Made by a program: the position numbers and the translations under genes. From Dietzia natronolimnaea (GTDB lineage: Bacteria > Actinomycetota > Actinomycetes > Mycobacteriales > Mycobacteriaceae), in the NCBI RefSeq assembly GCF_039525805.1, contig NZ_BAAAHZ010000014.1: DNA of 64,000 nt, one strand, 5' to 3'. The stretch's first letter is position 1; each line of letters opens with the position of its first letter. This document shows, one piece after another, positions 52,068 to 59,961 of this stretch. The notes below the pieces were generated by a model. It was not told the origin of the DNA, searched no databases, and saw nothing but the letters and a program-made list of their open reading frames with translations.

Positions 52068-52223
52068 TCAGAACCAGTGTTTACGACCACCGACCGCCCG
52101 GCCGGCTGCGCCGAGGATGAAGAGGATCACGCCGATCGCCACGAGCACGAGGCCGATCGTCCAGAGGATGGGGATGTCCAAGAGGAATCCGAGGATCAAG
52201 AGAATTGCGCCAAGAATGATCAT
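52068..52223 (-). CDS. Small hydrophobic membrane protein (DUF6131-like)
   Basis: A 51-residue protein not easy to detect by length alone. Two hydrophobic segments cover almost all of it (MIILGAILLILGFLLDIPIL and the part after WTIGLVLVAIGVILFILG), and it ends GRAVGGRKHWF. This matches small actinobacterial membrane proteins annotated as DUF6131. An AAAGGACG site lies seven bases before the ATG. Function is unknown. Confidence 0.82.
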   Translation of the reverse strand: MIILGAILLILGFLLDIPILWTIGLVLVAIGVILFILGAAGRAVGGRKHWF

Positions 52224-52564
52224 TGGTTCGTCCTTTCACTTTAGTCGGATCAGGATGAACCGAGCGTATATGGGTCGAGCCCGAACCACGACCGATCAGA
52301 GATTCGCAGGCAGGCGAGCGCGCTCGTCCGGGCCTACGTGGCGGCCTCGGCGTCGGCGAGACCCGCCCGATCCGCACTGCGCAGCTGAATGAGGCGCTAT
52401 TCTCAGAAAACCTTCACCACAGCGGGCGGTAAGCGCACCCAGCATTCGCGGGATCGCCGCGATCCCAAGCATCCGGCACCACCCCGGTCGACCCCCGGGA
52501 CCGCCCTCCCCGATCGCCCACGCGGTCCCCGGGTTGGCTCGGCCGGGTCATCCAGGGGTCCACC
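52224..52564. other. 341-bp intergenic region before the sulfatase gene
   Basis: No gene is evident. A possible -10 TATTCT is at 52398-52403, giving a leader of about 150 bases. An AGGGG site is six bases before the sulfatase ATG. Confidence 0.35.
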
Positions 52565-54307
52565 ATGTCGCAGTCGCCCACCTCGTCGTCGTCCCATTCC
52601 ACGTCTCCCGCTCCCCCCGGCGCGTCGATCCCCCGCCGCACCTTCCTCGGCGGCACCGGCCTCCTCCTCGCCGCGGGTGCCGCGGGCGCCGCGTTCGGCT
52701 CCTCCGCGATCCCGGGCACCACGCCCGCCGCCGGCGCCGCGGTCGGCGAGGGCCGGATCCGCCGGCGACCCAACATCGTCATCATCATGACCGATCAGGA
52801 ACGGCGGCCGATGTTCTGGCCTGAGGGGTGGGCCGCGCAGAACCTGCCGCAGCGCCAGCGGTTGATCGACACCGGCCTGTCCTTCAATCTCAACGCCTGC
52901 AACTCCACGATGTGCTCGCCCAGCCGCAGCACCATGTTCACCGGTGTCTACCCCGCCCAGCACGGCGTCTACCGCACCCTCACCTCGGGCGGGAGCCTGT
53001 CGGATGCGGAGCCGCAACTGTCGCCGACCACGCCCAACATGGCCGGGTTGCTCGCCTCGGCCGGGTACGACGTGCACTACCGGGGCAAGTGGCACATGAG
53101 CAAGGGAGCGGACGGCCTGGACCCGACTCCCGCCGACGTCGAGTCCTTCGGCTTCCACGGCTGGAGCCCGCCGGAGGCGGGCCAGGACATCAAGCCGGAG
53201 AACTTCGGTGGCGGAACCGCGAACAACGACCAGCGCTACGCCGACGAGGCCGTGGAGTTCCTGAACTCGGTGCCGAACGACCCGGATCGGCCGTTCGCAC
53301 TGGTCGCCAGTTTTGCGAACCCGCACGACATCCTCGCCTATCCGCAGACCTGGGACCTGACGATGCCGGACGGTGGTACCAACTACCTCGATGCGGCACC
53401 GGGCTGCTTCCAGATGGGCATCGACCTGCCGCCGACGTTCACCGAGGTGCTGGCGCTCAACCACAAGCCCCGCGCCCAGACCCAGATCAACCTCGCCTCC
53501 CAGGTCGGGCTCGGCGCCCTGGTGGGCGAGGAGAAGGCCCGCAACTACGCCAATCTCTACGCGTACATGCAGCAGGTCGTGGACCAGCACATCGGTGCCG
53601 TCATCGACGCGGTGGAGAGCAACGACCTGCGGCGGGACACCATCATCATCCAGGTCTCCGACCACGGCGAGCTGGCCATGTCCCACGGCGGGATGCGCCA
53701 GAAGGTGTTCAACGCCTACGAGGAGACGATGCTTGTGCCGCTCGTGATCAGCAACCCCGGGCTGTTCCCGACCGGGGTGACGACCGATGCCCTGTCGAGT
53801 CTCGTGGACCTCATGCCCACCCTCGCGACGATCGCCGAGGTGGCGCCCGAGGTGCGAGCCGGTTTCGGCTTCCGCGGGACCGACCTGTCGCCGATCATCT
53901 CCGACGCCGTCGAGAACCCGGGGGCGCCGACCCGAGAGGTGCAGGACGTCATCCACTACGTCTTCGACGACGACAACATCGGTCAACCCGACGGGCAGAC
54001 CTCGGTCACCCAGCCGAACCACCTGCGCACGGTCCGGGACCGCACCCGCAAGTTCACGATGTACTTCGATCCGCAGTGGGTCGAGCCCCCGGTGTTCGAG
54101 ATGTACGACCTCGCGGCGGACCCCCTGGAACTGCGGAACCTCGCGAACCCGTTCGCCCCGCTGCAGTTCCGTGCCGACATGTTCGCCGAGATGCTGCCGG
54201 TCCTGCTGGCGCAGATGGCGGAGAAGGGGACCACTCCCGCCGGGATGCCGGCGGACCTGCCGCTTCCGACGGGGCCGATGGGATCGCTCGGCTCGGTGGG
54301 GTCCTGA
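52565..54307 (+). CDS. Tat-exported sulfatase (formylglycine type)
   Basis: The 580-residue protein belongs to the type I sulfatases. Metal-binding NIVIIMTDQERRP and the CxPSR motif, here MCSPSRSTMFTG, give the Cys to be converted to formylglycine. SDHGELAMSHGG holds more metal ligands. The N-terminus has a twin-arginine signal (IPRRTFLGGTGLLLAAGAAGA), so it is exported folded. It releases sulfate from an external ester; the substrate is not known. The formylglycine-generating enzyme is not in this window. It is a second sulfatase, unrelated in fold to the alkylsulfatase at 14.6 kb. Confidence 0.9.
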   Translation: MSQSPTSSSSHSTSPAPPGASIPRRTFLGGTGLLLAAGAAGAAFGSSAIPGTTPAAGAAVGEGRIRRRPNIVIIMTDQERRPMFWPEGWAAQNLPQRQRLIDTGLSFNLNACNSTMCSPSRSTMFTGVYPAQHGVYRTLTSGGSLSDAEPQLSPTTPNMAGLLASAGYDVHYRGKWHMSKGADGLDPTPADVESFGFHGWSPPEAGQDIKPENFGGGTANNDQRYADEAVEFLNSVPNDPDRPFALVASFANPHDILAYPQTWDLTMPDGGTNYLDAAPGCFQMGIDLPPTFTEVLALNHKPRAQTQINLASQVGLGALVGEEKARNYANLYAYMQQVVDQHIGAVIDAVESNDLRRDTIIIQVSDHGELAMSHGGMRQKVFNAYEETMLVPLVISNPGLFPTGVTTDALSSLVDLMPTLATIAEVAPEVRAGFGFRGTDLSPIISDAVENPGAPTREVQDVIHYVFDDDNIGQPDGQTSVTQPNHLRTVRDRTRKFTMYFDPQWVEPPVFEMYDLAADPLELRNLANPFAPLQFRADMFAEMLPVLLAQMAEKGTTPAGMPADLPLPTGPMGSLGSVGS

Positions 54308-54337
54308 GTGGCGGAGCCACCTTCCGATCTCCGCTGG

Positions 54338-55042
54338 TCAGCGGCCGACTGTGCTGTCCAGCGCCTGCTGCCAGAAGTCGGCCTCCAGCCTGGTGGCCGT
54401 GCGGAACACCTCGGTGAGCTCGTCGAGACGGCGGTCGGTCAGCCCTCCCCCGGACAGCACGTCGAGCTGTGCGATCGCGGCGCGGGACGCGGCGGTGAAC
54501 TCCGCGCCCGAGTACTCGGCGATCCACTCGCCGTACGGGTGCCCGGCCCGGCCGCGCTCTCCCGTGCCGGGCTCTTCCGTGCTGCCGCGCTCGGTGAGCC
54601 GGGGCTGCAGGTGTGCGCCGATCTCGGCGTAACCGATCGTGCACGGCGCCAGGGCCACGTGCAGGTCGAGCAGGTCGCCGACCATGCCGCAGTCGAGTAC
54701 GTAGCGGGTGTAGGCGACGGTGGCCTGCTTCTCGGCGGCGGCCTCGAGGGTGGCGCGCGGGATTCCCCAGCGTTCGGTCAGCCGCAGATGCAGCTCGGTC
54801 TCGGCCAGAATCGCCCCCGTGGCCTGGTGCGCGGCGGTGATGTCGGCCAGCGTGCGGCTCTTGAACGCGGCCAACGCGTTGGCGCGCGCGAACTGCACCA
54901 GGAAGTGGAAGTCCTGGATCAGATAGTCGCGGAACACCTCGAGGGGCAACGTCCCGCTCCCGAGCTCCTCGACGAACTCGTGCCGGGTGTAGGCCTCCCA
55001 CTCGGGGCGGCAGCGATCCTTGAGGGTCTCGAACAGGGTCAA
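54338..55042 (-). CDS. tenA: TenA-family aminopyrimidine aminohydrolase (thiaminase II)
   Basis: The 234-residue protein has TenA landmarks: YLIQDFHFLVQFARANALAAF, the catalytic Cys in ALAPCTIGYAEIG and EWIAEYSGAEF. TenA recovers the pyrimidine part of thiamin. An insert rich in Thr, Glu and Gly lies before the GEWI motif (about residues 150-170). The start is TTG 55042, supported by AGGAG seven bases upstream and by the MTLFETLK N-terminus. It stands alone between the sulfatase and the AraC gene. Confidence 0.88.
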   Translation of the reverse strand: MTLFETLKDRCRPEWEAYTRHEFVEELGSGTLPLEVFRDYLIQDFHFLVQFARANALAAFKSRTLADITAAHQATGAILAETELHLRLTERWGIPRATLEAAAEKQATVAYTRYVLDCGMVGDLLDLHVALAPCTIGYAEIGAHLQPRLTERGSTEEPGTGERGRAGHPYGEWIAEYSGAEFTAASRAAIAQLDVLSGGGLTDRRLDELTEVFRTATRLEADFWQQALDSTVGR

Positions 55043-55125
55043 CTCAGGTCTCCTGGGGTCGTGGTCGGAAGGCGGCCGATGTCCCCGGAACGGTGCCCGA
55101 TCCGCATGGCCCGGTCTCCACGACC

Positions 55126-56193
55126 CTAGTCAACGCTGGTCTCCGCTGAACGCCGTACTCGACTGGGCGGGACGCCCTCCCACCTGGTGAACGTCCGGGT
55201 GAAGGTGGCGGTCTCGGAGTACCCGAGCTCGCGTGCCACCTCCGCCACGGGTACACGCAGCGCCAGTAGATCCAGGGCCCGATGATGCCTCACCTCGTCG
55301 AGCACCCGCCGGAACGAGGTCCCCTCCGCGGCCAGGCGGCGACGCAGGGTGCGGACATCGACGTGCAGCTCACCGGCCACCTCCGCCATCGACGGCCAAC
55401 TCAAGCGCTCGTGCTGCAGCCGACTGCGGACCTGCCCCGCCACGCCCACCCGCGCCACCCGGTCGTCGAGCAGGTCGCGGCACTGCCTCTCGAACAGCTT
55501 CGCCGTGTTCTCGTCGCCCTGCGGCAGCCGCGCGTCCAGCCGCTCACGGGTGATCACCAGACGGTTCCGCTCCGCGTGTGGCCGGACCTCGTCGGCGGTC
55601 AGTCCCCACGCCTTACCGAGGATCACGGCGCTCTCCGGGCCGAGGGTCGTCTCGAGGCCGGTGGTGCCGACGTCGATCTGGGCTCCACGCAGGGCCGCCG
55701 CCAACCCCGCCAGGTCGCGTTCCACCACGAAGGCGCGTACATCCGCGGGGATCTCGTCGTCCGCGGCGACCAGGAAGGCCTCCTCCGGGTCGGTCCCGGC
55801 AGCGGCATCCTCGTCGAGCGAGAACCGCAGGTGCGTGGGCGAGAGCGCGAGGTACGGGATGGCCCGATCGAGCGCGGCCCGCACGGTGGGCCCCGCGAGC
55901 ATCATGAAGCCGATGACGCCGGTCCGCCCGAGGGTCGAATGCGCACCGATACCGGCCCCCAGACCCGGTCGGTCCCCGAGCCGGCCCAGGAGATTGCGGA
56001 TCACCACGAACTCCTGATGCGCCCAGATCTGCGCGGTCTCGTCGTCGAGATCCAGGGGGTCGAGCCCGGTCCCGGCCAGGCACTCCCTCGTCGTCATCCC
56101 GCGTGCGACGCCGCCGTCCACCATGATGCGGATCCCCTCGGTGCCGCGAGGCACCGCCCACACGGGGGACGCGGAGTCCGACGGCGAGGTCAT
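55126..56193 (-). CDS. AraC-family regulator (OruR/VirS type)
   Basis: The 355-residue protein has the N-terminal AraC-binding domain common in lipid- and hydrocarbon-responsive regulators (from TTRECLAGTGLDP) and a C-terminal AraC DNA-binding domain (MAEVAGELHVDVRTLRRRLAAEG; VAEVARELGYSETATFTRTF). It is divergent from the desaturase fusion with a 102-bp gap. Its ATG lies six bases after a TACGGT -10 element (56205-56200), so the message is probably leaderless. Control of the desaturase is inferred from adjacency and from the family (VirS/DesT-like control in lipid genes). Confidence 0.88.
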   Translation of the reverse strand: MTSPSDSASPVWAVPRGTEGIRIMVDGGVARGMTTRECLAGTGLDPLDLDDETAQIWAHQEFVVIRNLLGRLGDRPGLGAGIGAHSTLGRTGVIGFMMLAGPTVRAALDRAIPYLALSPTHLRFSLDEDAAAGTDPEEAFLVAADDEIPADVRAFVVERDLAGLAAALRGAQIDVGTTGLETTLGPESAVILGKAWGLTADEVRPHAERNRLVITRERLDARLPQGDENTAKLFERQCRDLLDDRVARVGVAGQVRSRLQHERLSWPSMAEVAGELHVDVRTLRRRLAAEGTSFRRVLDEVRHHRALDLLALRVPVAEVARELGYSETATFTRTFTRWEGVPPSRVRRSAETSVD

Positions 56194-56199
56194 CGCCCG

Positions 56200-56288
56200 A
56201 CCGTAGCAACGCACACCGCCGGGTGACCGAAAATGCCAAATGTGCGACCGCCGACGCCCTATCCCCGGCCCTCGTCGGTGGCTACCGT
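56200..56288. promoter_or_regulatory. Divergent leaderless promoters for AraC and desaturase genes
   Basis: TACGGT (56205-56200, minus) and TACCGT (56283-56288, plus) sit six and seven bases before the AraC and desaturase ATGs. The AraC operator must lie between them; no repeat is clear to me. Confidence 0.5.
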
Positions 56289-56295
56289 CACATCC

Positions 56296-58626
56296 ATGAC
56301 TCTCGCCAGCGACAACCGCACGGGTACCGAATCGGCAGGACCGACCGGGCTGGCCGAGGCGATCGGGGAGCTCTACGCGCGGGCCAAGGCCGAGGTGGGC
56401 AAGGAGGACCTGGACCACATCCGCCACGTCACCGCCTACGGGCAGGCGATCGACGCCCGCCGCCGCGAGCTGTTGCGCGAGGGGGGTCCGCGCGCGATCC
56501 GCCGGGCCACCGCGCTGGAGATGATGTACCGGCTCATGCAGTTCTCCGAGCTGGGCCACAACATCGTCCACGGCAGCTACGACCACCTGCCGGACAACGG
56601 CGAGTACCACTCGGACCGCTACGACTGGGACTTCAACGTGGATGTGGACCACTGGAAGACGATGCACCACGCGGGCCACCACCCCAACACCAACATCGTC
56701 GGCAAGGACCACGACCTCGGCTACAGCGTCTTCCGCGGCAGCGCGGGCCAGGACTGGTACGGCCACCACCTCGGGCAGGTGGCGTTCATCTCCGCGCTCG
56801 CCGCCATGGCCCCGGTCGCGGCACCGTTCTTCCTGGCCAACATCGCGCGCAAGGTCGACCGCCACCCGTTCTTCAGCGCCTACACCCTGCGATCGCCGGC
56901 CAGGATCGCCCGCCGGGACGCGCGCCGCCGATTCGTGGACGAGCCCTTCCGCTCCGGATGGAAGCCGCTCCCGACCCTGGTGGCCAACTATTTCGGCGGA
57001 GTCGCGGGCTACATGTCCGTGCTGTTCCTGGTGCTCATCGAACACCACGCGGGCGAGCTGGAACTGTTCACCGATCCCGGCCCCGACGAGACCCCCGACC
57101 AGTACTACGAGCGGCAGATCCGGGCGACCCGCAACTTCCTGCCGAGCCCGCAGATGGACGAGGCGCTGACCCGCATCCTGGAGGAGGAGGTGCCGTTCGA
57201 GAACCGTCCCGACCTGCGGATCTTCTACGGCGGCCTGGACACGCACGTCGAGCACCACCTGTTCCCCGACCTGCCGCCGTCCATGCAGCGCAGGATCGCC
57301 CCGGAGGTGCGCGCCATCGCCGCCCGGTACGGGCTGCCGTATCACGAGACCCCGCTGCTGGAGACGGTGCCGCTCATCGCCAAGACGCTCACGGGCCTGT
57401 CCGTGCCGTTCGGCGAGCGGGAGTTCGGGCGGCCGGCCGAGTTGCTGCGTGACCCCCTCGCGCTCGGGCGCCGCGTGATCTCGGGCTTCACCTACCGACC
57501 CCTGCCCGAGTCCCCGTACCTGGACAAGCCGCGCTTCCACAATGTCCCGGCGAGGGTCCTGTCCGCGACGCCGGTCGCCGGCGGCGACGCGCTCGCGGTC
57601 CGTCTGGCCAGGCCCCGCGGATGGGAGCACGTGGAGTGGGACGCCGGGGCGTACGTGTCGGTACGGGTGGAGGTCGACGACGACGACCACGGCACCGGCA
57701 CCGGCACCGGCCGCGTCGAGTTGGTCCGTCAGTACAGCCTCGTCCGCGACAGCACCGACTCGCGGCTCGACGGATCGGACGCCCTGGAGATCTGCGTCAA
57801 GCGGGTCGCAGGGGGTCGGGTCTCCGCCCGCGTGAACGACACGCTGAAGGCGGGGCGCTACCTCACGCTGGTCGGCGTGCCGCAGTCGTCGGGAGACTTC
57901 GCGATGGACTCCCCGGCCACCCCGTCACTGCTCATCGCCGGTGGGGTGGGCATCACGCCGATCATCAGCCTGCTGCGCCGCATCGCCCGCGAAGCCGGGG
58001 CCGGGGCCGAGGCACATGCCGGGGCCGGGGCCGACGCCACCCTGCTCTATTTCAACCGCAACGAGCGCTCGCTGATCTACGAGGCCGAGCTCCGCCGACT
58101 GGCCCGCGACTCGGGCATCACGCTGCACCTGTTCACCGACGCCCCGTCCGAGCGCGACGGCCTGACCACCGGCCGCCTGGGCCCCGAGCTGCTGCGACGT
58201 CTCGTCCCGGACGCCGCCGACCGCGAGACCTACGTGTGCGCGCCGGCCGCCGTGATCGATCTGGCCCGCGGGTGGCTGCGGGACCTCGGGCAGCCGGCCG
58301 AGCGCTTCCACGCCGAGTCGTTCACCGCCCCCGAACTCGAGCGACCGGCGGACGACGGCAGCCGCTACACCGTGCGCTTCCGTCGCAGCGGGACCTCGGT
58401 CGAGATCGACGGGGCCACGACCCTCCTCGAGGCGGCGGGCCGGGCGGGCATCTCCGTCCCGACCGGATGCGAACGCGGACTGTGCAAGGCGTGCGTGACC
58501 GGCAAGCTCAGCGGAACCACGCGCGCGGAGTCCCGGGCGGCCGCGGGTGCGACCGACGCCGTCGTGCAGGAGCGGATCACCGTGTGCACGTCCATGGCCA
58601 GCTCGGACATCGAGCTGGACCTCTAG
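56296..58626 (+). CDS. Fatty acid desaturase fused to ferredoxin-NAD(P) reductase and ferredoxin domains
   Basis: The 776-residue protein joins three enzymes. Residues 1-375 form a membrane-bound fatty acid desaturase with His boxes GHNIVHG (88, 92), HWKTMHHAGHH (119-129) and THVEHHLFPDLP (317-321). Residues about 410-680 form a flavin reductase (RQYSLVRD; IAGGVGITPIISLLRRI). Residues about 690-776 form a plant-type 2Fe-2S ferredoxin (CERGLCKACVTG and a later Cys in TVCTSM). The order resembles DesA3 joined to its oxidoreductase partner Rv3230c, which is separate in M. tuberculosis. The single polypeptide would be self-sufficient for electron supply. The ATG lies seven bases after TACCGT. Confidence 0.93.
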   Translation: MTLASDNRTGTESAGPTGLAEAIGELYARAKAEVGKEDLDHIRHVTAYGQAIDARRRELLREGGPRAIRRATALEMMYRLMQFSELGHNIVHGSYDHLPDNGEYHSDRYDWDFNVDVDHWKTMHHAGHHPNTNIVGKDHDLGYSVFRGSAGQDWYGHHLGQVAFISALAAMAPVAAPFFLANIARKVDRHPFFSAYTLRSPARIARRDARRRFVDEPFRSGWKPLPTLVANYFGGVAGYMSVLFLVLIEHHAGELELFTDPGPDETPDQYYERQIRATRNFLPSPQMDEALTRILEEEVPFENRPDLRIFYGGLDTHVEHHLFPDLPPSMQRRIAPEVRAIAARYGLPYHETPLLETVPLIAKTLTGLSVPFGEREFGRPAELLRDPLALGRRVISGFTYRPLPESPYLDKPRFHNVPARVLSATPVAGGDALAVRLARPRGWEHVEWDAGAYVSVRVEVDDDDHGTGTGTGRVELVRQYSLVRDSTDSRLDGSDALEICVKRVAGGRVSARVNDTLKAGRYLTLVGVPQSSGDFAMDSPATPSLLIAGGVGITPIISLLRRIAREAGAGAEAHAGAGADATLLYFNRNERSLIYEAELRRLARDSGITLHLFTDAPSERDGLTTGRLGPELLRRLVPDAADRETYVCAPAAVIDLARGWLRDLGQPAERFHAESFTAPELERPADDGSRYTVRFRRSGTSVEIDGATTLLEAAGRAGISVPTGCERGLCKACVTGKLSGTTRAESRAAAGATDAVVQERITVCTSMASSDIELDL

Positions 58627-58677
58627 CTCCCGCCCCGGCGGGCCCGTCGCGTTCCCCGGTGGATCCGTCGAAAAGGA

Positions 58678-58716
58678 CGTTCCGCGCATTTCTACTCGGC
58701 GGATGTGCGCGGAACG
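58678..58716. terminator. Bidirectional hairpin related to the one at 52.0 kb
   Basis: CGTTCCGCGCA (58678-58688) pairs with TGCGCGGAACG (58706-58716), an 11-bp stem with a 17-base loop, between the convergent desaturase and Old Yellow Enzyme genes. The right part GTGCGCGGAACGCTCTT is nearly identical to GTGTGCGGAACGCTCTT at 52029-52045. Confidence 0.75.
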
Positions 58717-58726
58717 CTCTTCTGGA

Positions 58727-58768
58727 TTCTGGCGTCTGGACTCTGGCGTCTGGACTCTGGCGTCTAGG
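58727..58768. repeat. 14-bp tandem repeat, three copies
   Basis: Units TTCTGGCGTCTGGA (58727-58740), CTCTGGCGTCTGGA (58741-58754) and CTCTGGCGTCTAGG (58755-58768). They lie between the hairpin and the end of the Old Yellow Enzyme gene. No function can be assigned. Confidence 0.85.
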
Positions 58769-58777
58769 CTCCGCGGC

Positions 58778-59863
58778 TCACCATTTACCGCGCGTGTACT
58801 GCGGCGGGTACGGCGCATCGCGCCAGTTCACACCGAGCTCGGCGGCCGCGCGCTGGGGCCAGGCGGGCTCGCGCAGTCCGGCGCGGCCCAGGAAGACGAC
58901 GTCCGCGCGCCCGTCGACCAGCACCTGCTCGGCGAACTCCGGGTCGCTGATGAGGCCCACCGCTCCGGCCAGCACCGCGCCGGACGCCCGGACCTCCTCT
59001 GCCAGCGGCACCTGGTACCCCTGCTCGAGCGGCACCGGCGGGACCGCGGGGGTGTTGGCGGCCGACGAGACGTCCACCAGGTCGACGCCGTGCTCGGCGA
59101 GGTGGCCCGCCAGCCAGCGCGAATCCTCCGGGGCCCAGCCGCCGGGCACCCAGTCCGTCGCCGAGATGCGGACGAACAGCGGCTTGCCCGCGGGCCAGAC
59201 CTGACGGACCGCATCGCAGATCTCCACCAGGAGTCGCGCGCGGTTCTCGCGGGAGCCGCCGTACTCGTCCGTCCGCTCGTTGGACAGGGGTGAGAGGAAC
59301 TCGTGGACGAGGTAGCCGTGCGCCGCGTGGATCTCGACCACGTCGAACCCGGCCTGATCCGCACGTCGGGCGGCATCGGCGAAGGCGTCCACCACGCCGC
59401 GGATCCCCTCGAGGTCCAGCGCGACGGGGGTCGCCATGTCGCCGAACGGGATCGCCGAGGGGGCGACCGTGGTCCACCCGCCCTCCTCTACCGGCAGCGA
59501 GCCGGTGGGCTCTCCCGGGAAGGCCCTGTAGGTCGACGCCTTGCGCCCGGCGTGGGCCAGTTGGATCCCGATCGCCGCGCCCTGCGAGTGCACGAAGTCC
59601 ACGATCGACGCCCACGCGTCCCGCTGCGCGTCGTTCCACAGCCCGGCGTCGTGGGCGCTGATTCGACCCTCCGGGACCACCGCGGACGCCTCCGCGAGGA
59701 TCAGCCCGAACCCGCCCTGCGCCCGCGCGCCGAGGTGCACGAGATGCCACGGGGTGGGGACGCCGTCGCGGGCGTCGCACGAGTACTGGCACATCGGTGA
59801 GAGCCACGCGCGGTTCCGGATCTCGAGATCGCGGATTCGGATGGGGTCGAAGAGCAGCGGCAT
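58778..59863 (-). CDS. NADH:flavin oxidoreductase, Old Yellow Enzyme family (YqjM-like)
   Basis: The 361-residue FMN protein has SPMCQYSC near the start with the redox-tuning Cys, LAHAGRKAS and EIHAAHGYLVHEFLSPL, and the phosphate-binding part VGLISDPEFAEQVL. These are features of the YqjM class that reduces activated C=C bonds. The ATG at 59863 gives the usual MPLLFDPIRIRDLEIRNR start; the frame is open a further 22 codons, but less likely. It is convergent with the desaturase fusion. Physiological substrate unknown. Confidence 0.93.
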   Translation of the reverse strand: MPLLFDPIRIRDLEIRNRAWLSPMCQYSCDARDGVPTPWHLVHLGARAQGGFGLILAEASAVVPEGRISAHDAGLWNDAQRDAWASIVDFVHSQGAAIGIQLAHAGRKASTYRAFPGEPTGSLPVEEGGWTTVAPSAIPFGDMATPVALDLEGIRGVVDAFADAARRADQAGFDVVEIHAAHGYLVHEFLSPLSNERTDEYGGSRENRARLLVEICDAVRQVWPAGKPLFVRISATDWVPGGWAPEDSRWLAGHLAEHGVDLVDVSSAANTPAVPPVPLEQGYQVPLAEEVRASGAVLAGAVGLISDPEFAEQVLVDGRADVVFLGRAGLREPAWPQRAAAELGVNWRDAPYPPQYTRGKW

Positions 59864-59961
59864 GCCACCGATTAAACCCGCGCCGGCCGGGTCAGGGTCG
59901 CCGGGGACCACCCCCGGACGGGCGCTCACGCACCCCTTCGCCGCCGACTAGCGTGGGCGCC

